Assembly: GCA_028276215.1 (NCBI GenBank)
Contig: JAPYWT010000158.1
Span: 1-6,244 of the forward strand
Length of the DNA stretch: 6,244 nucleotides
DNA from: Thermoflexus sp.
Lineage (GTDB): Bacteria > Chloroflexota > Anaerolineae > B4-G1 > DUEL01
Direction of reading: 5' to 3'
Part shown: one piece after another, positions 1 to 6,111 of the stretch
How the letters are laid out: each line of letters opens with the position of its first letter
Position numbering within the stretch: the first letter of the stretch is position 1
Program-made: the position numbers and the translations under genes
Notes under the pieces: model-generated
Seen by the model: the letters and a program-made list of their open reading frames with translations, nothing else
The model's database searches: none
Told to the model about the DNA's origin: nothing

Positions 1-143
1 CCGTAAACGGCCAGGCTCAGGCGAAGACGAGGCGCTAAAGCGCCCCTCTTCACCCTGGCAACCCGGGTTCCCGAAAGACTACCGAAGGGAGAGGGCGCTT
101 CCAGCGCCCTGTGCGACCTCAGCCAGGCCGTTTACGGCCTGGC
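1..143. repeat. Large imperfect inverted repeat, cut by the left window edge
   Basis: Bases 1-21 (CCGTAAACGGCCAGGCTCAGG) match the reverse complement of 117-137 at 19 of 21 positions, and the similarity continues inward to about 52 and 85 with small gaps. Each arm also carries its own hairpins: 31-36 with 39-44 (GGCGCT/AGCGCC), 92-99 with 103-110 (AGGGCGCT/AGCGCCCT, loop TCC), and a perfect 9-bp stem at 122-130/135-143 (GCCAGGCCG, loop TTTA). The left partner of that last hairpin is cut off at base 1, so the element extends outside the window. It could be a dispersed palindromic repeat or a miniature mobile element; no flanking direct repeat can be tested because the left end is missing. Confidence 0.7.
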
Positions 144-192
144 CCACCGGGCTCCCGACGACTTTGGGACACACCCCAAGCGAGATCACCGA

Positions 193-221
193 TTGCATCC
201 CCGGCCAATCTCTGCTATACT
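193..221 (+). promoter_or_regulatory. Possible extended -10 sigma-70-type promoter of the operon
   Basis: TATACT at 216-221 matches the -10 consensus TATAAT at five of six positions and is preceded by TG at 213-214 with one base between, an extended -10. TTGCAT at 193-198 lies 17 bp upstream and is a weak -35 (TTG only). Transcription would start near 228-229, at the left end of the miniature element. If the element and one copy of its target repeat (126 bp) are removed, the start would lie about 20 nt before the ATG at 374, a normal leader length, which supports the call. This is a reading by eye without a score. Confidence 0.5.
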
Positions 222-227
222 TGAGGC

Positions 228-345
228 GTAACTATTCAGGCTTCCTCACCTCACCCCCGCCGCCCTCGGGCCGAAGGCCCTTCGGGCCGAGGCCTGTGGC
301 GGCAGCGGCGAAGCCGCTGGGGGAGGGGTGAGGCTGAAAAGTTAC
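228..345. mobile_element. 118-bp miniature inverted-repeat element (MITE) with 8-bp target duplication
   Basis: The left end (228-250) and right end (327-345) pair as terminal inverted repeats: GTAAC with GTTAC at the tips, 18 of 19 opposed pairs matching in all, one A-A mismatch and a 4-nt bulge (240-243). The element is flanked immediately by CTTGAGGC at 220-227 and an identical CTTGAGGC at 346-353, an exact 8-bp direct repeat expected of a target-site duplication. Inside are two further hairpins, 264-292 (CCTCGG and CCGAAGG arms, one G-G mismatch) and 303-319 (CAGCGGC, loop GAA, GCCGCTG), so the RNA would fold as a three-way junction. There is no transposase, so it would move in trans. Tips starting GTAA with 8-bp duplications are typical of the IS66 family; assignment to IS66 is an inference. 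Confidence 0.85.
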
Positions 346-362
346 CTTGAGGCATCCCTCAC

Positions 363-369
363 AGGAGGT
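363..369 (+). promoter_or_regulatory. Ribosome binding site that fixes the transporter start
   Basis: AGGAGGT lies four bases before the ATG at 374. It decides the start: the frame also opens at a TTG at 347, but that codon lies inside the right copy of the CTTGAGGC target duplication, precedes this site, and would add nine residues not needed by the family. Confidence 0.85.
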
Positions 370-373
370 GCAA

Positions 374-1822
374 ATGGAATCCCGGACGGGCCTCCAGATC
401 AGCACGCGGGCCTTTATCCAATCCCTCGTCATCCTTTTTGTCCTGATGATGGTGGCCGGCCTGCTGACCCGCATCGTCCCGGCCGGAAGGTATGACCGCC
501 TCTACGTGGACGGCCGGGAAGTGATTGACCCCACATCGTACCGGGTGACCCCGCGGCCCGATTACCCCATCTGGCGCTGGTTCACCGCCCCGATAGAAGT
601 GCTCGGCGCGCCCGGCAATCTGACGGTCATCGTCATCATCATCTTCATCCTGTTCATCGGCGGCTCGTTCGCGGTGCTGGACCGGAGCGGCATCGTGCGG
701 GCCGCCATCGGGCGCATCGTGCGGCGCTTCGGGCAGGAAAAATACGCCCTCCTGCTGGTCATCTCGTTCTTCTTTATGGCCCTGGGGGCCTTCTTCGGCA
801 TCTTTGAGGAAGTCGTCCCGCTGGTGCCGGTGATGGTCGCCCTCTCCTACTCCCTGGGCTGGGATGCCCTGGTGGGCCTGGGGATGTCCGTGCTGGCGAC
901 CAATCTGGGCTTCTCAGCGGCTATCACCAATCCCTTCACCATCGGGGTCGCCCAAAAACTGGCCCAACTGCCCCTCTTTTCGGGCTGGTGGCTGCGGGTC
1001 CCCGTCTTCCTCGTCGTCTATGCTCTCTTCGCGGCCTTCCTCAGCACCTATGCCCGGAAGATAGAGCGCGACCCGACCCGTTCTCCCGTCCATCAGGAAG
1101 ACCGGGCGGAGCGGGAGAAGTACCGGGTCGTACAGGCCGGGCTTGGGGAAGACCCCCCGCACGTCGGCCGCGCGCTGGCCTGGTTCGGCGCGTTCACCCT
1201 CATCATCCTGGCCGTGCTGTTCGTCGGCCCGTTCATGCCCGCCGTTTCGGATTACACGCTGCCGGTGGTGGGCCTGCTCTTCCTCATCGCGGGCGTCGGG
1301 GCGGGGTTGCTCTCGGGCGCGGGCGGCAAAACCGTCGGGCGGGCGCTGGTGGAGGGCTGGAAGGGCATCGCGGCCAGCATTCCCCTGATCCTGATGGCCG
1401 CCAGCGTCCGCCACATCGTCGTCCAGGGCGGCATTATGGACACGATTCTCCACTGGGCGTCCCGGCCCTTCAGTCAGGCCAGCCCCTTCATCGCCGTCCT
1501 CGCCATGTACGGCCTGACCCTGCTGCTGGAGTTCTTCGTCCCCTCCGGGTCGGCCAAGGCCTTCCTGATGATGCCCATTCTCCTGCCGCTGGGCGAACTC
1601 CTGGGCGTCACCCGCCAGACGACCGTCCTGGCCTACTGCTTCGGCGACGGCTTCTCCAATATGATGTACCCCACCAACGCCGTCCTGCTCATCTCTCTGG
1701 GGCTGACTTCTGTCAGTTATCCCAAATGGCTCCGGTGGTCGTTGCCGCTCTGGCTCTGGATGATCCTGGTGACGGTCGCCTTTATGGCCCTGGCGGTACT
1801 CATCCGCTACGGGCCGTTTTGA
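374..1822 (+). CDS. YfcC family (DcuC-like) membrane transporter
   Basis: This 482-residue polytopic inner-membrane protein belongs to the YfcC/C4-dicarboxylate anaerobic carrier family (Pfam DcuC, ion transporter superfamily). I count about 11-12 hydrophobic segments, the first at residues 13-33, with a charged cytoplasmic-looking loop at 226-266. The two re-entrant-type regions of the family are visible: GAFFGIFEE (138-146) followed by TNPFTIG (185-191), and in the second half EFFVPSGSAKAFLMMP (386-401) followed by FGDGFSNMMYPTN (423-435). The length is usual for the family. Members are annotated as carriers of C4-dicarboxylates or amino acids, but few have a proven substrate. The saccharopine dehydrogenase 73 bases downstream suggests an amino acid or dicarboxylate; that is inference. 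Expression probably comes from the promoter at 193-221, now separated from the gene by the miniature element. Confidence 0.9.
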   Translation: MESRTGLQISTRAFIQSLVILFVLMMVAGLLTRIVPAGRYDRLYVDGREVIDPTSYRVTPRPDYPIWRWFTAPIEVLGAPGNLTVIVIIIFILFIGGSFAVLDRSGIVRAAIGRIVRRFGQEKYALLLVISFFFMALGAFFGIFEEVVPLVPVMVALSYSLGWDALVGLGMSVLATNLGFSAAITNPFTIGVAQKLAQLPLFSGWWLRVPVFLVVYALFAAFLSTYARKIERDPTRSPVHQEDRAEREKYRVVQAGLGEDPPHVGRALAWFGAFTLIILAVLFVGPFMPAVSDYTLPVVGLLFLIAGVGAGLLSGAGGKTVGRALVEGWKGIAASIPLILMAASVRHIVVQGGIMDTILHWASRPFSQASPFIAVLAMYGLTLLLEFFVPSGSAKAFLMMPILLPLGELLGVTRQTTVLAYCFGDGFSNMMYPTNAVLLISLGLTSVSYPKWLRWSLPLWLWMILVTVAFMALAVLIRYGPF

Positions 1823-1823
1823 G

Positions 1824-1873
1824 CCACGAAAAGGGCCACGAATCCATCAACGTGAATTTGTGCTATTCATGGC
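1824..1873. repeat. CCACGAA-type repeat in the first intergenic gap
   Basis: Directly after the transporter stop codon, CCACGAA occurs twice, at 1824-1830 and 1836-1842, with a 12-base period. The second copy also forms an imperfect inverted repeat: GCCACGAAT at 1835-1843 against ATTCATGGC at 1865-1873, with one mismatch. A related CCACGAA unit follows the next gene's stop (3219-3225). It looks like a degenerate member of a dispersed intergenic repeat family. There is no T-rich tract, so I do not call it a terminator. Confidence 0.5.
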
Positions 1874-1883
1874 AAAGACATGC

Positions 1884-1891
1884 AAAGGAGG
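1884..1891 (+). promoter_or_regulatory. Ribosome binding site that fixes the saccharopine dehydrogenase start
   Basis: AAAGGAGG lies four bases before the ATG at 1896. The frame is open further upstream (from 1860), but only the ATG at 1896 has this site, and it gives a protein beginning directly with the NAD(P)-binding beta strand, as in relatives. Confidence 0.85.
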
Positions 1892-1895
1892 ACCG

Positions 1896-3215
1896 ATGTC
1901 GCGCATTCTGGTTCTGGGTGCCGGATTGGTTGCCCGTCCCCTGGTCCAGTACCTGCTGGGCCAGCCGGACTTCCAGGTCACCGTCGCCAGCCGGACGGTA
2001 GAGAAGGCCCGCGCGCTGATCGGCGACCGTCCCAACGGCCAGGCGCTGGCCTTTGACATTGAGCGGGAGCCGGAGCGGCTGGATGACCTGGTCGCCCAGG
2101 CCGACCTGGCGGTCAGTATGCTCCCGTACATCCACCACCTGCAGGTGGCCCACGCCTGCCTGCGCCACCGCCGCCACCTGGTCACCACCTCCTACGTCAA
2201 GGACGAGATGCGCGCGCTGGACAGCGCCGCGCGGCAGGCCGGCGTCCTCTTCCTCAACGAAATCGGCCTGGACCCGGGGATTGACCACATGTCCGCCATG
2301 CGGATCATAGACCGGGTTCACGCCGACGGCGGGCGGGTGGTCTCGTTCCGCTCTTACTGCGGGGGGCTCCCCGCGCCGGAGGCGAACACCAACCCCTTCG
2401 GCTACAAGTTCTCCTGGAGCCCCCGGGGGGTGCTCCTGGCCGGCCGCAACGACGCCCGCTATCTGGAGGACGGGCAGGTGGTGGAAATCCCCAACCGCCG
2501 TCTCTTCGCCACCCGTCACACCGTGCCCGTGGAGGGCGTCGGCGACCTGGAGGCGTACCCCAACCGGGACTCCCTTCCCTACATCCAACTCTACGGCATT
2601 CCGGAGACCCGCACGATGTACCGGGGGACGCTCCGCTACCCCGGCTGGTGTGAGACCTGGCAGAAATTTGTGGAACTGGGGCTCCTGGACCTGACGGAGC
2701 GGGAGGACCTGGCCGGGATGACCTACCGGCAGTTACTGGCCCACCTGATCGGCCGTCCGGAGACGTCCGACCTGCGCCGGGACCTGGCCGTCCACCTGAA
2801 CATCCCCGTGGACTCCCCCATTCTGGACCGCTTTGAGTGGCTGGGGCTCTTCCGCGACGACCCCCTCCCGCCGGAGCGGACAATTCTGGATGTCCTGGCG
2901 GTCCGCATGCAGGAGAAACTGCAGTACGCCCCCGGCGAGCGGGACATGGTGGTGCTCTTGCACGACTTCGTGGCCGAGTATCCGGACCGCCGGGAGCGCA
3001 TCCGTTCCTGGCTGGTGGATTTCGGCATCCCCCACGGCGATACGGCCATGGCCCGGACGGTGGGGCTCCCGGCGGCCATCGCCACCCGGCTGATCCTGCA
3101 GGGCGTCATCCGGCTGACGGGCGTCCACATCCCCGTCCTGCCCGAAATCTACAGGCCGGTGCTGGCGGAACTGGAGGAGCGGGGCATCCGGGTGCAGGAA
3201 ACCACGGGGGATTAA
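1896..3215 (+). CDS. Saccharopine dehydrogenase, Lys9-like
   Basis: This soluble 439-residue oxidoreductase interconverts saccharopine with glutamate plus 2-aminoadipate 6-semialdehyde, using NAD(P). The N-terminal Rossmann fold shows GAGLVA (residues 8-13), the GxGxxA dinucleotide loop. Strong family signatures follow: NEIGLDPGIDH (121-131), SYCGGLPAPE (153-162), NPFGYKFSWSPRGVLL (166-181), YPNRDS (221-226), RGTLRYPG (243-250) and ERDMVVL (348-354). From memory these match yeast Lys9 (about 450 residues) nearly position by position, and the length agrees. The GLDPGIDH form separates it from carboxynorspermidine synthases of the same superfamily. No lysine-ketoglutarate reductase domain is fused to it or seen nearby, so whether it acts in lysine breakdown or in an aminoadipate route cannot be told here. 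It follows the YfcC transporter by 73 bases and probably shares its transcript. The cofactor preference is not determined. Confidence 0.92.
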   Translation: MSRILVLGAGLVARPLVQYLLGQPDFQVTVASRTVEKARALIGDRPNGQALAFDIEREPERLDDLVAQADLAVSMLPYIHHLQVAHACLRHRRHLVTTSYVKDEMRALDSAARQAGVLFLNEIGLDPGIDHMSAMRIIDRVHADGGRVVSFRSYCGGLPAPEANTNPFGYKFSWSPRGVLLAGRNDARYLEDGQVVEIPNRRLFATRHTVPVEGVGDLEAYPNRDSLPYIQLYGIPETRTMYRGTLRYPGWCETWQKFVELGLLDLTEREDLAGMTYRQLLAHLIGRPETSDLRRDLAVHLNIPVDSPILDRFEWLGLFRDDPLPPERTILDVLAVRMQEKLQYAPGERDMVVLLHDFVAEYPDRRERIRSWLVDFGIPHGDTAMARTVGLPAAIATRLILQGVIRLTGVHIPVLPEIYRPVLAELEERGIRVQETTGD

Positions 3216-3218
3216 GGA

Positions 3219-3238
3219 CCACGAAGGACGCGAGGGAA
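3219..3238. repeat. Second CCACGAA-type repeat unit
   Basis: CCACGAAGG (3219-3227) is followed by the decayed copy ACGCGAGGG (3228-3236), just after the dehydrogenase stop codon. It resembles the repeat at 1824-1842. Its GAGGG (3232-3236) is the only purine-rich stretch that could act as a weak ribosome binding site for the next gene. Confidence 0.4.
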
Positions 3239-3244
3239 CACAAA

Positions 3245-4714
3245 CTTCACGTTTCACGCTTCACGCTTCACGTTTCACGCTTCACGTTTCACTTCATCCT
3301 GCTAACGGCCCTTCTGACCGCCTGCGGGGGGCCTGCGGTTGCTCCCACCGCGACGGGCACCCCCGACCCCTTCCCGGCCCTGATAGCCGTGGGGGATGCC
3401 CGCGCCGCCCATCGGGAGCGGACCGCCGCCGAGACGGCCTACCGCCAGGCGGCGGACGCCCGTCCGGAGAGCCCGACCCCCTACCTGCGGCTGGCCCGCC
3501 TCTATCGGGACTGGAACCGTCCCCCGGAGGGGCTGGACGCGCTGGCCCGGGCCGAGGAACGGGGGGCCGACCCGAAGGAAGTGGCCGCGCTGCGGGCGGC
3601 CCTCTACGCCGCGCAGGGGGATTGGGAACGGGCCGTGGCGGAGGGGGAGCGGGCCCTGGCCCTGGGCGACGACCCGGATACACTCCGGCTGGTGGCGCGC
3701 GGGTACCTGTGGCTGGGACGGTTGGAGGCCGCCCGGTCCGCCTGCCAGACCCTGGCCGAACGCGCCCCCGCCGACGCGGAGGCCCGGGAGTGCCTGGGCT
3801 TCCTGCTGGCCCTCGGCGACCCGTCGGCGGCCCGGCCGTATCTCCAGGCCGCCGACACTCCCTTCTCCGCTGACCTGCTGGCCGCGCTGGGGGAGGGGGA
3901 GCCCGCCGTCCGTCTGGCCCGCATGGGGCAGGCCGCGCTGTCCCACGGCGAGCCGGCCCTGGCCGTCCTGGCGCTGGAGCGGGCGACGGTCCGGATGCCC
4001 GACTTCGCCGATGCCCATGCCCTGCTGGGGCACGCGCTGGAGGGCATAGGTCGCTCCGAGGCGGCGCGCGTCCACCTGGAGACCGCCGCCCGACTGGCGC
4101 CGGATTCGCCGCTGGCCCGCTCCCTGCTGGGCCTGCACTACCTGAACCGGGGGGACCCCGCCGCCGCCCGTCCGCACCTGGAGGCCGCCTACGACCTGGA
4201 CCCGCAGAACCCGGCCTTCGCGCTCTACCTGGGCTTCCTCTACGCCGACCTGGGACAGTACGCGGTGGCCGACATCTGGCTGGCGGAGGCGACCCGTCTG
4301 GCACCGGAGGACCCGGATGTCTGGGACGCGGTGGCCCGGTTCTATCTGGAACGGTTCCCGGGCGACGCGCGCGGGATCACGGCGGCCCGCGCCCTGGTGC
4401 GCCTGGCGCCGGATTCCGCCGGGGCCCACGCCCTGCTGGGCCGTGCCCTTCTTTTCGCGGAGGACTACGCCGGGGCAGAGGAGGCGCTGCAGAAGGCACT
4501 GGAACTGGCCCCGGACCTGGCCGTGGCTCACTACGACCTGGGGCGCCTGTATCTCCTGCGGGGCCAGCGGGAGGTGGCGCGGGCCGAATTCATCCGTGCC
4601 CTGGACCTGAACACGGACCCGACCCTGCGGGGGGAGATAGAGGGAATCATCCGGGAACAGATGCCGCAGGAATTTCTTGTAGGACAACTGCTCGCAGTTG
4701 TCCTGCAACTTTAA
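3245..4714 (+). CDS. Predicted TPR-repeat lipoprotein, start codon unresolved
   Basis: After a signal peptide ending in the lipobox LTAC (Cys at 3323-3325), the mature part has 463 residues: a short Pro/Thr linker (about residues 3-18 from the Cys), then roughly ten tetratricopeptide repeats from about 27 to 430, with typical Trp/Tyr/Leu/Gly/Ala/Pro spacing (for example 237-270, 271-304, 363-395 and 397-430). TPR arrays hold partner proteins; it would sit on the outside of the membrane, anchored by lipid. No enzyme domain is seen. The start is a problem: there is no ATG, GTG or TTG in frame between the previous gene's end and the lipobox. The given start is nominal, marking where the frame enters the heptad repeat that encodes the signal peptide's n-region. 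The next in-frame start, GTG at 3389, would lose the lipobox. The last residues (LVGQLLAVVLQ) are encoded by a palindrome at 4677-4708. Partner and role are unknown. Confidence 0.8.
   Translation, partial: LHVSRFTLHVSRFTFHFILLTALLTACGGPAVAPTATGTPDPFPALIAVGDARAAHRERTAAETAYRQAADARPESPTPYLRLARLYRDWNRPPEGLDALARAEERGADPKEVAALRAALYAAQGDWERAVAEGERALALGDDPDTLRLVARGYLWLGRLEAARSACQTLAERAPADAEARECLGFLLALGDPSAARPYLQAADTPFSADLLAALGEGEPAVRLARMGQAALSHGEPALAVLALERATVRMPDFADAHALLGHALEGIGRSEAARVHLETAARLAPDSPLARSLLGLHYLNRGDPAAARPHLEAAYDLDPQNPAFALYLGFLYADLGQYAVADIWLAEATRLAPEDPDVWDAVARFYLERFPGDARGITAARALVRLAPDSAGAHALLGRALLFAEDYAGAEEALQKALELAPDLAVAHYDLGRLYLLRGQREVARAEFIRALDLNTDPTLRGEIEGIIREQMPQEFLVGQLLAVVLQL
3246..3292. 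repeat. Heptanucleotide tandem repeat TTCACGY, 6.7 copies
   Basis: Six exact seven-base units, TTCACGT or TTCACGC (starting at 3246, 3253, 3260, 3267, 3274 and 3281), are followed by a partial TTCAC at 3288-3292 and a decayed unit TTCATCC at 3293-3299. The only variation is T or C at the seventh base. In the TPR frame it encodes residues such as LHVSRFTLHVSRFTFHF, basic and aromatic, that would form the n-region of the lipoprotein signal. Seven is not a multiple of three, so gain or loss of one unit shifts the frame. Similar heptamer tracts (STRR) are known in filamentous cyanobacteria. Confidence 0.95.
4677..4708. repeat. Perfect-looking palindrome at the 3' end of the TPR gene
   Basis: AGGACAACTG (4681-4690) and CAGTTGTCCT (4695-4704) are exact reverse complements around a CTCG loop. 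Through one T-G wobble (4680/4705) the stem extends by three more pairs to 4677/4708, giving 14 base pairs. It lies entirely within the reading frame, encodes residues 452-462 counted from the lipobox cysteine, and the stop codon follows four bases later. It lacks a following T tract, so it is a poor intrinsic terminator; it resembles a dispersed repetitive extragenic palindrome that the gene runs into. Confidence 0.85.
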
Positions 4715-4722
4715 CCCAGCCA

Positions 4723-4731
4723 GAAAGGAGG
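4723..4731 (+). promoter_or_regulatory. Ribosome binding site of the GPH transporter
   Basis: GAAAGGAGG lies three bases before the ATG at 4735, and the stop of the TPR gene is at 4714. The short spacing is like that of the first two genes (four bases each). Confidence 0.8.
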
Positions 4732-4734
4732 AAC

Positions 4735-6093
4735 ATGAACAGCGCCCGACGTACCCTCTTCTACATCCGCTACTCCATGGGCAACTTCGCCAACACCATC
4801 GCCTACCAGGTCTTCGGCAACCGCATCCAGTTCTACTACGTGGACATCCTGGGGCTGAACGCGGCGGTAGCGGGCATCATCTGGACGGTTTACGGCTTCT
4901 GGAACGCCATCAACGACCCGCTGATGGGCCAGATTTCCGACCGGACCCGCTCGCGGATGGGCCGGCGCGTCCCCTACGTCCTCTTCGGGGCCATCCCCCT
5001 GGGCCTCTCGTTCTTCTTCCTCTGGACGCCGCCGGGGCACAGCCCCGCCGTGCTGGCCGCGTACTTCTTCCTCATCCTCTTCATCTTTGACGGCCTCTAC
5101 AGCCTCACCTGGATCGCCTACACCTCCCTCTTCCCGGAAATCGCGACGACGGTGCGGGATCGGGTCAACCTCTCCGCCGCGCGGGAGGTCCTGGCGGTCA
5201 TCGCGTTGCTGCTCTCCTACATCCTGGCCCCCATCCTGGCGGATACGGTGGGGTACATCTGGATGGGCGCCATCATGGGCGCGCTGGTCGCCATTGGATA
5301 CCTGGTTTCCACCATCGGGATTCGGGAGCGTCCGCTGGAGGTGGAGGGCGTCGTCGGCCTGCTGCAGTCGTTGAAAATTGTCCTCTCCAGCGTGCCCTTC
5401 CGCTGGTTCCTGGGCGCGAACATGGCGAAGGAGTACATCTGGCTGGCCCTGGCGGCGACGCTCCCCTTCTGGCGCAAGTACGCCCTGGGCATCCTGGGCC
5501 CGACGGAAGTGTTCGGGATGCGGATGAATCCGGGGGACGCGGAGGCCCTCCTGCTGGGGGTGCCGATTCTGCTGACTGCGCCGTCGCTCCTGCTCTGGCG
5601 GCCCATCGTCCCCCGCCTGGGCTACCGCCGGGCCTGGATTCTGGCCAGTTTTGTCTTCATCCCCGGCTTCCTGCTGATCACCTTCGCCCGCGATTTCTAC
5701 ACGGGGCTCCTGGGGACGGTCCTGGCCGCTCCGGGGCTGGCGGGGTCTATGATTATGCCGTTCCCGGTCCTCTCGGAGATTGTGGACGATGACGCGGCCC
5801 GCCACGGCTCCCGCCGGGAGGGCATCTTCTTCGGGATGAACGCGGGGATCATCAAACTGGCCTTCTCCGCCCAGGGGGTGCTCTTCGCGGCGGTGATGTC
5901 CGCCGCCGGATACATTGCCGGAAGCGACGTCCAGCCCGCCAGCGCGGTCTGGGGGGTCCGCTTCCTCATCGGCATCACCCCCATCATCGCCTGCCTCATC
6001 ATTGCCTATTGCATGTACCGGTATCCCCTGGGCCGGACCCGCGCGGTGAAGGGCGCGCCGGTGCAGGAGGCGGTTGCTCCGGGGAGCGAATAG
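4735..6093 (+). CDS. MFS transporter, GPH sugar:cation symporter type
   Basis: This 452-residue membrane protein of the major facilitator superfamily belongs to the glycoside-pentoside-hexuronide:cation symporter (GPH, MFS_2) group, which imports sugars or related compounds with Na+ or H+. The N-terminal half shows the family's opening RYSMGNFAN (12-20) and the hallmark AINDPLMGQISDRTRSRMGR (58-77) in the loop between segments 2 and 3, then YTSLFPEI (129-136). In the second half, SEIVDDDAARHGSRREGIFF (347-366) corresponds to the conserved acidic/REG segment of the family. About 12 hydrophobic segments are visible. The loop at 251-268, before segment 8, is longer than I would expect. It follows the TPR gene by 20 bases and is likely the last gene of the same transcript. 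The substrate cannot be told from the sequence; no glycoside hydrolase or sugar kinase lies in the window to suggest one. Confidence 0.88.
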   Translation: MNSARRTLFYIRYSMGNFANTIAYQVFGNRIQFYYVDILGLNAAVAGIIWTVYGFWNAINDPLMGQISDRTRSRMGRRVPYVLFGAIPLGLSFFFLWTPPGHSPAVLAAYFFLILFIFDGLYSLTWIAYTSLFPEIATTVRDRVNLSAAREVLAVIALLLSYILAPILADTVGYIWMGAIMGALVAIGYLVSTIGIRERPLEVEGVVGLLQSLKIVLSSVPFRWFLGANMAKEYIWLALAATLPFWRKYALGILGPTEVFGMRMNPGDAEALLLGVPILLTAPSLLLWRPIVPRLGYRRAWILASFVFIPGFLLITFARDFYTGLLGTVLAAPGLAGSMIMPFPVLSEIVDDDAARHGSRREGIFFGMNAGIIKLAFSAQGVLFAAVMSAAGYIAGSDVQPASAVWGVRFLIGITPIIACLIIAYCMYRYPLGRTRAVKGAPVQEAVAPGSE

Positions 6094-6111
6094 ACAACCA
6101 TTCGGGCTGTG

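Larger units (their letters stand above)
1..373. other. Gene-free leader region upstream of the first gene
   Basis: No protein-coding frame on either strand looks real here; a minus-strand open frame that crosses 232-474 is only the shadow of the palindromic element and the first gene. The region holds three recognisable things, listed separately: a large imperfect inverted repeat (1-143), a promoter-like pair of hexamers (193-221) and a miniature inverted-repeat element (228-345). A small hairpin also lies at 164-179 (TTGGG, six-base loop, CCCAA), with no obvious role. I see no tRNA and no riboswitch that I can name. Confidence 0.7.

Noticed and set aside
45..92. Riboswitch suggested by GGCAACC and CTACC near 57-83
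   Set aside because: The GGCAACC resembles a piece of the SAM-I core, but the surrounding helices do not fit, there is no expression platform, and the stretch lies within a palindromic repeat well away from the gene.
347..373. Longer start of the YfcC-family gene at TTG 347
   Set aside because: The TTG lies inside the target duplication of the miniature element and ahead of the AGGAGGT site; the ATG at 374 has the proper spacing and gives the family's usual N-terminus.
1896..3215. Carboxynorspermidine synthase instead of saccharopine dehydrogenase
   Set aside because: It belongs to the same superfamily, but the GLDPGIDH, CGGLPAPE and GYKFSWSPRGVLL motifs and the length fit the Lys9-type enzyme.
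2837..3244. Upstream extension of the TPR frame to ATG 2837
   Set aside because: It would run through the well-supported saccharopine dehydrogenase gene in another frame, with a Pro/Arg/Gly-rich translation typical of a shadow frame.
4677..4708. Intrinsic terminator at the end of the TPR gene
   Set aside because: The stem is strong but lies within the coding frame, and the bases after it (ACTTTAACCC) contain only three T, with the next gene's ribosome site following at once.
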